A stretch of 64,000 nt of DNA from Candidatus Methylomicrobium oryzae. GTDB taxonomy: Bacteria; Pseudomonadota; Gammaproteobacteria; Methylococcales; Methylomonadaceae. The translations under genes and the position numbers were made by a program. Shown here piece after piece: positions 39,493-48,100 of the stretch. Numbering within the stretch: position 1 is the stretch's first letter; the number at the start of each line of letters is the position of its first letter. The stretch is taken from assembly GCF_016745425.1 (NCBI RefSeq), contig NZ_JAERVK010000005.1, positions 62,001 through 126,000 of the forward strand, given 5' to 3'. A model generated the notes under the pieces. The model did no database searches. It was not told the DNA's origin and saw only the letters and a list, made by a program, of their open reading frames with translations.

Positions 39493-40425
39493 TTATTTCT
39501 TCAGCACCATCGCCACCGCCGCCGCGCGCGTCGCGACGCCGAGCTTCTCGAAAATATGCTCGAGATGCTTGTTGATCGTGCGGGGGCTGCTGTTCAGGAT
39601 CAGGCCCACCTCCTTATTGGTTTTGCCGCGCGAAATCCACATCAGGATTTCGGCTTCGCGCGGGGTCAGCTTCATGCTCGCGCGCAACGCTTCCAGATCC
39701 CAGGTCGGGGACGCCTTTTGCAGCAGAAATAGATACTCGTCCGGCTGGTGGCAGAGCACCATCCGGGCGGAATGGCCGTGTTCCGACTCAAACGGCGCCG
39801 CGTTTTCGGGAGTCTCCCGGAGCGGTCCGGTCAGGATGTGAACGAACCACTCGTAAAGCGGGGACGGAATACGGGATCCGGTCGCGGCGGAGGCATCGGA
39901 AGAGGCCGGCGTCGCCATCGCGTTCAGCCACTCCTGGGCAGGCGGCGTCAGCCATTGGATCACGCCGGCACTGTCGGCGGTCAGCGCGGAAAACCGGCCG
40001 TGCTGCAGGGCATGCCGGGCGCGCTGGATGGTGCGGGTCTGCGCGAGGTGCACTTCGATTCGGGCCAGCACTTCCGGCGGACGGATGGGCTTGACGATAT
40101 AATCCAGCGCGCCTTCGCCGAAACCGCGCAGCAGAAAATCCAGTTCGCCGAGGCCGGTCATGAACAAGATCGGAATGTCGGCCGTATCGGGATTCGCTTT
40201 GATTTGCCGGCAGGTCGCGAAGCCGTCGATGCCCGGCATCAGCACATCCAGCAGAATGATGTCCGGCAACAGGTACTGCATTTGCTCCAACGCCGAATAG
40301 CCGTCGGTTGCGACCAGTACCCGGTAGTTGGCTTCCGACAGCGTATCGGAGAGCAGCGCCAGGTTGCCGGGCGTATCATCCACGATCATCACCGTGCCGT
40401 TACTCGGCAGATTGCCTAGCGTCAT
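39493..40425 (-). CDS. LuxR-type response regulator
   Basis: The 310-residue product has a receiver domain (about 10-125; phospho-Asp in DIILLDVLMPG, lysine in DYIVKPIRPP), a middle region of about 110 residues without a clear family, and a C-terminal LuxR helix-turn-helix (LTPREAEILMWISRGKTNKEV). It is 54 bp downstream of the hybrid kinase and on the same strand, so it is the likely partner. It probably activates the porin/urt genes. Confidence 0.88.
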   Translation of the reverse strand: MTLGNLPSNGTVMIVDDTPGNLALLSDTLSEANYRVLVATDGYSALEQMQYLLPDIILLDVLMPGIDGFATCRQIKANPDTADIPILFMTGLGELDFLLRGFGEGALDYIVKPIRPPEVLARIEVHLAQTRTIQRARHALQHGRFSALTADSAGVIQWLTPPAQEWLNAMATPASSDASAATGSRIPSPLYEWFVHILTGPLRETPENAAPFESEHGHSARMVLCHQPDEYLFLLQKASPTWDLEALRASMKLTPREAEILMWISRGKTNKEVGLILNSSPRTINKHLEHIFEKLGVATRAAAVAMVLKK

Positions 40426-40479
40426 TGAGGCCTACTCGCAGGAAAGAAGTACAAAAGCTGAAGTGTCGGCATGGTCATC

Positions 40480-43400
40480 TCAGGGCAGCGGCGGATGATC
40501 GGGCAACGGCGTCTGCAGCAGTTTCTTGATTTCGGCAATCCGGAATTCGCCGGCCAGCTGTTTGACTTTGGCAAAAAACGCCTGGTATTCGGGATATTCC
40601 CGGTCGAGCTGTTTGAGCTGCCGGGTCAAGCCAAGCAAATCGCCGATCCGGACGGAGCCCGTCAGCAAATCGATGATCTCCGCCGGCGGGCGGGCGACGG
40701 CAGCCGCAGAAGCCGGCGCGCCGCCCGGGTTCCATTCCTTCACGATCCAGGTCAGGTTCAGATGCAGTTTCAGTTTGTAATAAAGTTCCTTGACTTGAAT
40801 CGGCTTGGCCAGAAAGTCGTTGCAGCCGGCATTGAGCGCGGCGAGGCGGTCGTCGGGATAGGCATTCGCGCTGAGCACGACGATCGGGTGGGGATAGCCC
40901 TGCCGCCTGAGGCGTACGGCCGTTTCGGCGCCGCCGATGCCGGGCATCGACAAATCCAGCAGGATCAGGTCGGGGCTGTCCTCGCCGGCTTTGAGTAGAC
41001 ATTCTTCGCCGGAATCGGCTTCGGTTAGATAAAAGCCCAGCGGCTCCAGCAGCACCATCAACAGTTGCCGGTGGTCGATCTGGTCGTCGACGATCAACAA
41101 TTTGAGCCGGCGGCCATGATAACCTGTGATATCGGTTTCGAGTAGGTCGGCCGGCGCGCTGAGGCTCGGCAGCCACAGCCGCACCGAAAATTGCGAGCCT
41201 TGCCCCGGCGTACTTTTGACGGTCAGTTCGCCGCCCATGATTTCGGCCAGAATCTTGCTGATCGTCAGTCCCAGCCCGCTGCCGGACGAGACCTTGCCGC
41301 CCGGCGCGTTCAAACGCGTAAACGGTTCGAAAATATTCTGCAGATGCGCTTCCTCGATGCCGATCCCGGTATCGGTGATGTGAAAGGTCGCGACGCCGCC
41401 GCTGTAGCCGATTTTGAAGATGATTTCCCCTTCTTCGGTAAACTTGACCGCGTTGCTCAAAAGATTGATCAAAATTTGGCCGATGCGCCGTTCGTCACCG
41501 CGGATGCAGTGGGGCAGGGTGTTGGCGATATGGCAGCGGAAAGTCAGGCCTTTGTCGGTTGCCTGTTCGCGGAAAATCTGTACCAGATGATCGATGAAGA
41601 CCGGAAAATTGACCGGGCGGTATTTGAGCTCGAACTTGCGCGCCTCGATGCGGGCGATGTCGAGAATGTCTTCGATCAGGGCCGATAAGTGTTCGCTGCT
41701 GCGTTTCAGCGTTTTGACCGCCTGCTGCCGGTGCTCGGGGATCGAGGGGTCGTTTTCGAGGATATGCGCATAGCCGATGATGCTGTTCAGAGGGGTACGG
41801 ATTTCGTGGCTCATGTTGCTCAGGAAGCGGCTTTTCGCGATGTTCGCCGAATCGGCCAGGGACAGGGCCTGCTGAAGTTTGGCATCGGTTTGTTTGTGTT
41901 TTTCGATTTCGGTCAGCAGGGTTTGCGTCTGTTTCGCGGTTTCCTCATGCGCGATGCGCCGGCTTTCGTCGTTCAGAATCAGCCACCAGGTACAAAGGCC
42001 GATAAACACCAGCAGTGCCGTATAGGTTTTGACGAAATTTTCGAGCAGCAGCCGGAAGGTCGCGACGTGATGCGCGGCCGCCATCAGGTCCTGGTAATAA
42101 ATGATGCCGATGAAAATGCCGCTCAGCGCGGAGAGCAACAGAAACGGCAGCGCAAAGCGCAGGAGGCGCAGCCGCATTTCGATCGGCCAGCGGGCCGGCA
42201 GCAACCGCCGCGCGAGCCAATGCAGGTAGTCTTCGAGCGTGGCGCCCGGCTTGCAGGCGTCGAAGCAGCGCGCATCGAGCGTGCAGCAGAGCGAACAAAT
42301 GCTGCCCGCGTAGGCCGGGCAGTAGGCAATGTCTTCATGCTCGAATTCGTTGGCGCAGATCGAGCATGTATTGTGCAGTTTCCGATTCCGGATCAAGCGG
42401 TCGCGGGCGAGGTAACGTTTGGAACCGTACAGCCAGGCAATTGCCGGTACCAGCACGAAGGTCAGCGCCAGCGCGATGAATGCGGAAAACGCCTGCGGCA
42501 ATTCCCCGAACAGCCCCACATAGGCCAGGATCGAAATCGCCGATGCCGCCAGCGTCGAGACGATCCCGACCGGATTCAGGTCGGGCAGGTAAGCGCGCTT
42601 GAACTCGATGGCCTTCGGGCTCAGCCCCAGCGGCTTGTTGATCATCAGCTCGGCCGCGACCGCGCTGATCCAGGCGATCGACATATGCGAGAACAGGCCG
42701 AGGATTTTTTCGAGCGCGCCGAACACGCCGAATTCCATCAACAGCAGCGCGATCATCACGTTGAACAGCAGCCAGATCACCCGGCCGGGGTGCGTATGGG
42801 TGAGCCGGGAAAAAAAGTTCGACCAGGCCAAAGAGCCCGCATAAGCGTTGGTCACGTTGATCTTGATCTGGCTCAGCGCCACGAACAAGGTGGTGACGGC
42901 CAGCGCGAGGCGGGGATCGCCGATCATTTCCCGGTAGGCGATCAGGTACATTTGCGTGGGTTCGTGGGCATGTTCGGGCGCAATGCCGTGCCGGACCGCC
43001 AGGTGCGCGAGCAAAGCCCCGGCCAGCTGTCTGGCCATCCCGAACACCATCCAGCCGGGGCCGGCCGTAATCGTTGCGATCCACCAGCGGACCCGGTTGT
43101 CTTTTTTCTTCTCGGGCATGAAGCGCAGAAAATCGACCTGTTCGCCGATTTGCGCGATCATCGAAAACGCGATCGTGGTCGCCGCCCCGTAGGCCAGCCA
43201 GTCGAAGCCTTCGAAACTGCCGGCGATGCCGAAATAAGCGGTCAGCGTCAATACCGCCTCCGGCTCGTGCCGGAGCAGGCCGATGTAGGGCGCGATCAAC
43301 AGCAGCAGCCAGACCGGCTGCGTCCACAGCTGCAGCCGGCTGATCGTGGTGATCCCGAAGGTGACCAAAGGAATCACGATCACCGCGCTGATCACATGGG

Positions 43401-43860
43401 CCAGGGCCAGCGGAATCTCCAGATACAGCTGTAGGGCCTGCGACATGATCGAGGCTTCGAGCGCGAACAGGGTAAAGGTAAACGAGGCATAGATCAGCGA
43501 AGTCAGGGTCGATCCGATGTAGCCGAAGCCGGCGCTGCGCGTCAAAAGATCGATGTCGATGTTGTAGCGGGCGGCGTAATAGCTGATCGGAAAGCTGATC
43601 ATGAAAATGATCGCCGCGACCGAGACGATCGCCCAGCAGGCATTGGTAAAGCCGAAATTGATCGCCAAAAAGCCGCCGATGGCCTCTAGCACCAGGAATG
43701 AGGTCGAACCGAAGGCGGTATTGGCGACCTGCCATTCCGACCATTTCCGGAACGACCGGGGCGCGAAGCGCAAGGCGTAATCTTCCAGCGTTTCGTTCGC
43801 GACCCAGGCATTGTAGTCGCGGCGAATCTTGGAGATGTTTTGGTAGATGACGCTGGCCAT
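40480..43860 (-). CDS. NCS1-permease-fused hybrid histidine kinase
   Basis: The 1126-residue product begins with an NCS1 (cytosine/purine/allantoin) permease-like domain of about 12 transmembrane segments (25-480). Then come a cysteine cluster of zinc-finger type (CSIC...YCPAY...CSLCC, near 498-535), two further membrane segments (about 580-650), a HisKA domain with His in SNMSHEIRTPL (near 683), HATPase (INLLSNAVKF, DTGIGIE, SGSGLGLT), a receiver (DLILLDLSMPG, Asp near 968) and a C-terminal helical part. Transport domains as kinase inputs are known from CbrA-type SSS kinases. The ATG at 43860 is chosen over an upstream TTG. It likely senses the uptake of a ureide or urea and drives the adjacent regulator. 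Confidence 0.88.
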   Translation of the reverse strand: MASVIYQNISKIRRDYNAWVANETLEDYALRFAPRSFRKWSEWQVANTAFGSTSFLVLEAIGGFLAINFGFTNACWAIVSVAAIIFMISFPISYYAARYNIDIDLLTRSAGFGYIGSTLTSLIYASFTFTLFALEASIMSQALQLYLEIPLALAHVISAVIVIPLVTFGITTISRLQLWTQPVWLLLLIAPYIGLLRHEPEAVLTLTAYFGIAGSFEGFDWLAYGAATTIAFSMIAQIGEQVDFLRFMPEKKKDNRVRWWIATITAGPGWMVFGMARQLAGALLAHLAVRHGIAPEHAHEPTQMYLIAYREMIGDPRLALAVTTLFVALSQIKINVTNAYAGSLAWSNFFSRLTHTHPGRVIWLLFNVMIALLLMEFGVFGALEKILGLFSHMSIAWISAVAAELMINKPLGLSPKAIEFKRAYLPDLNPVGIVSTLAASAISILAYVGLFGELPQAFSAFIALALTFVLVPAIAWLYGSKRYLARDRLIRNRKLHNTCSICANEFEHEDIAYCPAYAGSICSLCCTLDARCFDACKPGATLEDYLHWLARRLLPARWPIEMRLRLLRFALPFLLLSALSGIFIGIIYYQDLMAAAHHVATFRLLLENFVKTYTALLVFIGLCTWWLILNDESRRIAHEETAKQTQTLLTEIEKHKQTDAKLQQALSLADSANIAKSRFLSNMSHEIRTPLNSIIGYAHILENDPSIPEHRQQAVKTLKRSSEHLSALIEDILDIARIEARKFELKYRPVNFPVFIDHLVQIFREQATDKGLTFRCHIANTLPHCIRGDERRIGQILINLLSNAVKFTEEGEIIFKIGYSGGVATFHITDTGIGIEEAHLQNIFEPFTRLNAPGGKVSSGSGLGLTISKILAEIMGGELTVKSTPGQGSQFSVRLWLPSLSAPADLLETDITGYHGRRLKLLIVDDQIDHRQLLMVLLEPLGFYLTEADSGEECLLKAGEDSPDLILLDLSMPGIGGAETAVRLRRQGYPHPIVVLSANAYPDDRLAALNAGCNDFLAKPIQVKELYYKLKLHLNLTWIVKEWNPGGAPASAAAVARPPAEIIDLLTGSVRIGDLLGLTRQLKQLDREYPEYQAFFAKVKQLAGEFRIAEIKKLLQTPLPDHPPLP

Positions 43861-43942
43861 AGTGATTGCGGATCCCGGCAAAAAACCGAAGCATAACGTT
43901 TAATCGGCGTTTGATAAAGCGGCCCGGCGTATTGCCGGAGCC

Positions 43943-44097
43943 GTAGGGTACGCTGCGCGTACCGATGCGGAAGCAAGTGCCGGGGTTAACCTTCAATGCC
44001 ATTAAGTTAAGCCGTCATTCCGGCAATCCCTGCCGAGATGACGGCTTAACTTAATGGCATTGAATTAACCTTTCAAGGTACGCGCAGCGTACCCTAC
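43943..44097. repeat. Nested repeat: REP arms around a 25-bp perfect hairpin
   Basis: Outer arms GTAGGGTACGCTGCGCGTAC (43943) and their complement ending at 44097 enclose an inverted repeat whose 25-bp arms, 43994-44018 and 44038-44062, match perfectly with a 19-base loop. The inner part has the CGTCATTCCGGC ends of the 11229 and 47867 elements and is their minimal form. It lies between two minus-strand genes and could isolate the kinase promoter. Confidence 0.88.
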
Positions 44098-44236
44098 GAC
44101 TCGAAGCATAAAGCGTTTAGCGGTGTCCGGAACGCGGCCGATTCCGTAGGCCGGTTAGGCGTCGCGTACCGTTGCCCCCGAGCCGACCGGCGGACAGGGG
44201 GGATTATCTAGCCTGTTGACGGAGAGCCGGCGCCGC

Positions 44237-45010
44237 TTACAAGCGTTCGTGGCCGAATTTCAGAATGACCGGCGTGCCCTGGTTGTGGATGATCACTTTT
44301 TTCCGCGTTTCCTCGCTGTTTTTGAAATTGCCCGGGGACTCGCCGGTACTGTTTTTGGGCGACGCAGGTTCGTTTTTGATTTCTACGCGGATGTTCGGCA
44401 TCCACCGCGGCCGTTTAACGGAAACGGAACCGTCCGGAGCGGGAGCGTCCGCTTCGTCCAGCGCCAGGTTTTCCAAAAGCTCGTAACAGGCCCCGCTGAT
44501 GTATTCGGCCAGCGTGCCGGCGATTTTGTTTTTGTCCTTCATCGATCGGAGAGCGTTCGCGCTGAACTCCACCGCCTCTTTGGCGGTTTCCTTCGGGTTC
44601 CGCTTTGCGGTCAAGGTACACTCGATCGTGATGACGTCGGCTTTTTGAAAATCCTCCGCGCGCGGGTCGGAGTTTCCGATGCTGAAAGAAAATCCGGCCG
44701 GCGTATCCTGGTGTTCGATTCGGCTGAGATGCGCATGGAGGGTATGGCTGAAGGTTTTTTCGGCCGCCTTATGTACCGGAAAATCGGCGTCGGCCAGATT
44801 TTTCGCGATTTGCGCGGCGATTGACGATGGGCTCAAGCCAACGCCGAACTGATCCAGGTTGTCGTCATCGAGCGTGAATTCGATATTGCGTACCGAGGCC
44901 TTGTCGATCTTCGCCGTCTCGCCCGCCGAAGCGCATTGGGCACCGGCCAGCCAATACCCCGCCAATAAAAAAAGGATCTGCCAGAGGCAGGGTCGAACGC
45001 GATTCTTCAT
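44237..45010 (-). CDS. Exported protein of unknown function
   Basis: The 257-residue product has a signal peptide (about 1-30, ILFLLAGYWLAGAQCASAG; the AGAQC stretch might be a lipobox). I do not recognise the rest; it is polar with several acidic segments. The ATG at 45010 fits the signal peptide. It is divergent from the porin gene, with a 26-bp palindrome between, so both may share a regulator. Confidence 0.6.
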   Translation of the reverse strand: MKNRVRPCLWQILFLLAGYWLAGAQCASAGETAKIDKASVRNIEFTLDDDNLDQFGVGLSPSSIAAQIAKNLADADFPVHKAAEKTFSHTLHAHLSRIEHQDTPAGFSFSIGNSDPRAEDFQKADVITIECTLTAKRNPKETAKEAVEFSANALRSMKDKNKIAGTLAEYISGACYELLENLALDEADAPAPDGSVSVKRPRWMPNIRVEIKNEPASPKNSTGESPGNFKNSEETRKKVIIHNQGTPVILKFGHERL

Positions 45011-45070
45011 AAGTTGAATGCCTGTTGCCGTTTCCGTCACTATAGAAAAAGCCCCCGAAATCCGCCATAC

Positions 45071-45096
45071 GTCATTTGACTGATCAGTCAGATGAC
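45071..45096. promoter_or_regulatory. 26-bp palindrome between divergent genes
   Basis: The sequence from GTCAT to ATGAC with core TGACTGATCAGTCA (45077-45090, perfect) pairs over 24 of 26 positions. It lies 61 bp from the start of the exported protein and 119 bp from the porin start. It is a good candidate operator, perhaps for the LuxR-type response regulator. Confidence 0.5.
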
Positions 45097-45214
45097 GCAT
45101 TGTGCAAAAAGTGCGTGCGCCGAATAATCGCCCCCAGCCTGATCCAACGGCTGCATCCGCAGTTCCTGATGCGCAAGTCACATTCAAGCTTTTTCATTTC
45201 TGGGGGATTTAAAC

Positions 45215-46489
45215 ATGAGCGATTCTAGCAAAAAATCGGCAGGCAGGCGGCGCGTTGCCGTCTGGTCGGCGTTTGGGCTGGCCATGGCGGCGGCTGCCGG
45301 CCATGTGCCGGCGGCGCTGGCCGGGGCGACTTTCAAAATCGACGATACCAAATGGGTCAGCGTCGGTGCGGGTCTCAGAACCAGCTTCGGGGCCTCGGAA
45401 GATACCGCGGGCAGGCCGGGCGGCGAAAAATGGGCGACCGACTTCAACCTGAACAACCTGCGTCTCTACATGAACGCGCAGCTGCACAAGTACATCAAGC
45501 TCGAATTCAACACCGAATGCGCGAACTGCTTCGAAGGCGGCGGCGAGATGCGCATCCTGGACGGCATCGCCAAGTTCGAGTTCAACGACTATGCCAACGT
45601 CTGGGCCGGCCGCCAGTTGGTGCCGGAAGGCCGCATCGAGATGAACGGGCCTTTCTACAGCGCGACTTTCGAGCCGTTCAAGACGCCGTTCGAACCCTCC
45701 GACTCTTCGATTGCCCATTACTTGCCGGGTCCGGACGCCGGCACCTTCGGCCGCGACGAGGGCGTCAACATCTGGGGGGCGGCATTCGACGGCCACTTGA
45801 AATACGTTTTCGGCGCCTTTGAAGGGCTGAATCACGGTTCCGGTACGGCGAATGCGGACGGCAACCTGCTTTACGCGACCCGTATCGCCTACAACATCCT
45901 GAATGTGGAAAAGGCGCCCGGCTATTACACCGGCGGCACCGCTTACGGGGCCGACGGCGACGTGTTGACGGTGGCCGGCTTCGGCCAATATCAGGAGGAC
46001 GGCACCGGCAGTTTCGAGCATCCCGGTAATGTCCTGCTGGTGGGGGGCGATGCGAAGTTCGAAAAGGTGTTCGGCAATGGCGGCGTTCTGACCGCGAACG
46101 GCGAATACAAGCATTTCGGAATCAGCTATTCAAACGGCACGCCGCTTCCCGGGGATACCAATAACTTTACCGTCGGCGGCGGCGCCGGCGGCCTTGCGCG
46201 GGGCTTCGAGGGCGATGCCGTCACCGGCAACCTGCTGTACCTGATTCCGGCCAAAATAGGGATCGGCCAGTTCCAGCCTTATGTGATGTATACCGAGGTC
46301 ATGTCCGAAGGCGGCATGGATCAAAGCGAGTACGAAGGCGGCGTCAACTACATCATCGACGGCCACAACGCCCGCATTTCGCTGCTCTGGCAAGGCGGCG
46401 ACCTGTCCGGCGGAGGCGGCATCTGGAACCCCACCGCCAACGGCAATTTCGTGAACGCGATCAAGCTCGGCGTTCAGCTCCAAATTTAA
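45215..46489 (+). CDS. Outer-membrane porin of the urea-transport cluster
   Basis: The 424-residue protein has a signal peptide ending around AALAGA, a beta-barrel-like alternation of aromatic and polar residues, and the final strand ending in a hydrophobic residue (KLGVQLQI). Features such as NNLRLYMNAQLHKYIKLEFN resemble FmdC-type porins found next to amide/urea transporters. It is 33 bp upstream of urtA and probably cotranscribed, letting urea or short amides cross the outer membrane. GGGGGATT precedes the ATG. Confidence 0.75.
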   Translation: MSDSSKKSAGRRRVAVWSAFGLAMAAAAGHVPAALAGATFKIDDTKWVSVGAGLRTSFGASEDTAGRPGGEKWATDFNLNNLRLYMNAQLHKYIKLEFNTECANCFEGGGEMRILDGIAKFEFNDYANVWAGRQLVPEGRIEMNGPFYSATFEPFKTPFEPSDSSIAHYLPGPDAGTFGRDEGVNIWGAAFDGHLKYVFGAFEGLNHGSGTANADGNLLYATRIAYNILNVEKAPGYYTGGTAYGADGDVLTVAGFGQYQEDGTGSFEHPGNVLLVGGDAKFEKVFGNGGVLTANGEYKHFGISYSNGTPLPGDTNNFTVGGGAGGLARGFEGDAVTGNLLYLIPAKIGIGQFQPYVMYTEVMSEGGMDQSEYEGGVNYIIDGHNARISLLWQGGDLSGGGGIWNPTANGNFVNAIKLGVQLQI

Positions 46490-46522
46490 CTCAGCATCCA
46501 CACCAAGTTAAGGAATTCATGT

Positions 46523-47830
46523 ATGTTTAAGAACATTTCAAAAAAATTCGGCACGAAAAAGCTGTTGGCCTTTACGGCCGCCGCGGCGATGACCTTCGCC
46601 TCGGGCGCCCGCGCCGAAGACACGATCAAGGTCGGCATCCTGCACTCGCTGTCCGGCACGATGGCGATCAGCGAAACCACGCTGAAGGATACGATGCAGA
46701 TGCTGATCGACGAGCAGAACAAGAAGGGCGGCCTGCTCGGCAAGAAGCTGGAAGCGGTGGTCGTCGATCCGGCCTCGAACTGGCCGCTGTTCGCGGAAAA
46801 GGCGCGCGAGCTGCTGACCAAGGATAAAGTCGCCGCGATCTTCGGCTGCTGGACCTCGGTATCGCGGAAATCGGTGCTGCCGGTGATCGAAGAGCTGAAC
46901 GGCATCCTGTTCTATCCGGTGCAGTACGAAGGCGAGGAATCGTCCAAGAACGTATTTTACACCGGCGCGGCGCCGAATCAGCAGGCGATACCGGCGGTCG
47001 ACTACCTGATGAACGACCTGAAGGTCAAGCGCTGGGTGCTGGCCGGAACCGACTACGTCTATCCGCGCACGACCAACAAGATTCTCGAAGCCTACCTGAA
47101 AGCGAAAGGCGTTTCGAAGAAAGACATCATGATCAACTACACCCCATTCGGCCATTCCGACTGGCAGAGCATCGTCGCGGACATCAAGAAATTCGGCTCG
47201 GCCGGCAAGAAAACCGCGGTGGTCTCGACGATCAACGGCGATGCGAACGTGCCGTTCTATAAGGAGCTCGGCAACCAGGGGGTTTCGGCCGAGGACATTC
47301 CGGTCGTCGCGTTTTCGGTCGGCGAGGAAGAATTGTCCGGTATCGACACCAAGCCGTTGGTCGGCCACTTGGCGGCATGGAACTATTTCATGAGCGTCGA
47401 TACGACCAAGAACGCGGCATTCATCGACCAATGGAAGAAGTTCATCAAGAACGACAAGCGGGTCACCAACGATCCGATGGAAGCGCACTACATTGGCTTC
47501 AACATGTGGGTGAAGGCGGTCGAAAAGGCCGGCACGACCGATCCGGATGCGGTGCAAAAAGCGATCATCGGTGTCGAGTTCCCGAACCTGACCGGCGGTA
47601 CGGCCAAAATGTTGCCTAACCACCACATCAGCAAACCGGTGCTGATCGGCGAAATTCAGGACAACGGCCAGTTCCTGACCGTCTGGCAGACCAACAAGGT
47701 CGTGGATGGGGATGCCTGGTCCGACTATCTGCCCGAAAGCAAGCCGATCATCGCGGACTGGACGCCGCCGATCAGCTGCGGCAATTACAACACCAAGACC
47801 AAGAAATGCTCGGGGCAGAATTACAAATAA
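46523..47830 (+). CDS. urtA: Urea ABC transporter substrate-binding protein
   Basis: The 435-residue periplasmic binding protein of the branched-chain-amino-acid type starts with a signal peptide ending at ARAED and has the UrtA signatures KVGILHSLSGTMAIS and FYPVQYEGEESS. It delivers urea (or short-chain amides) to UrtBC. AAGGA precedes the ATG. A dispersed repeat separates it from urtB, but order urtABCDE is retained. Confidence 0.94.
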   Translation: MFKNISKKFGTKKLLAFTAAAAMTFASGARAEDTIKVGILHSLSGTMAISETTLKDTMQMLIDEQNKKGGLLGKKLEAVVVDPASNWPLFAEKARELLTKDKVAAIFGCWTSVSRKSVLPVIEELNGILFYPVQYEGEESSKNVFYTGAAPNQQAIPAVDYLMNDLKVKRWVLAGTDYVYPRTTNKILEAYLKAKGVSKKDIMINYTPFGHSDWQSIVADIKKFGSAGKKTAVVSTINGDANVPFYKELGNQGVSAEDIPVVAFSVGEEELSGIDTKPLVGHLAAWNYFMSVDTTKNAAFIDQWKKFIKNDKRVTNDPMEAHYIGFNMWVKAVEKAGTTDPDAVQKAIIGVEFPNLTGGTAKMLPNHHISKPVLIGEIQDNGQFLTVWQTNKVVDGDAWSDYLPESKPIIADWTPPISCGNYNTKTKKCSGQNYK

Positions 47831-47866
47831 CTTCCCCGCTGATCGTTTCCATGCAGCGGGTCACTT

Positions 47867-48053
47867 GCCATTAAATTAAGGAAAAGCTCGTCATTCCGGC
47901 AGGGATTGCCGGACGACTGCCTGGATGCAGGAGGTAGGGCAACGCAGGGAGTAGTTGCCGAATCCAGTTGCCAAGAATGGCAAGCTTTAAGACATCCCTG
48001 TACTCTGGATCCCGGCAATCCCTGCCGGGATGACGGCTTGGCTTAATTGCAGT
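47867..48053. repeat. CGTCATTCCGGC-ended element with one 48-bp unit, between urtA and urtB
   Basis: The ends CATTAAATTAAG...CGTCATTCCGGC and GCCGGGATGACGGC...CTTAATTG are inverted as in the 11229 and 43994 copies. A single 48-bp unit lies at 47912-47959. The remaining part (AATCCAG...CTGGAT) is also an inverted arm. The element lengthens the urtA-urtB gap to about 270 bp and could act as a stem-loop that tunes expression. Confidence 0.85.
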
Positions 48054-48100
48054 GACGCAGAGCATGGGAACGATCGAAATTGAATATTTCGGGACACCAG

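Noticed and set aside
41689-43434. Long plus-strand frame opposite the NCS1-kinase gene
   Set aside because: Arg/Gln/Asp-rich shadow of a GC-rich coding strand; no ribosome site or domain.
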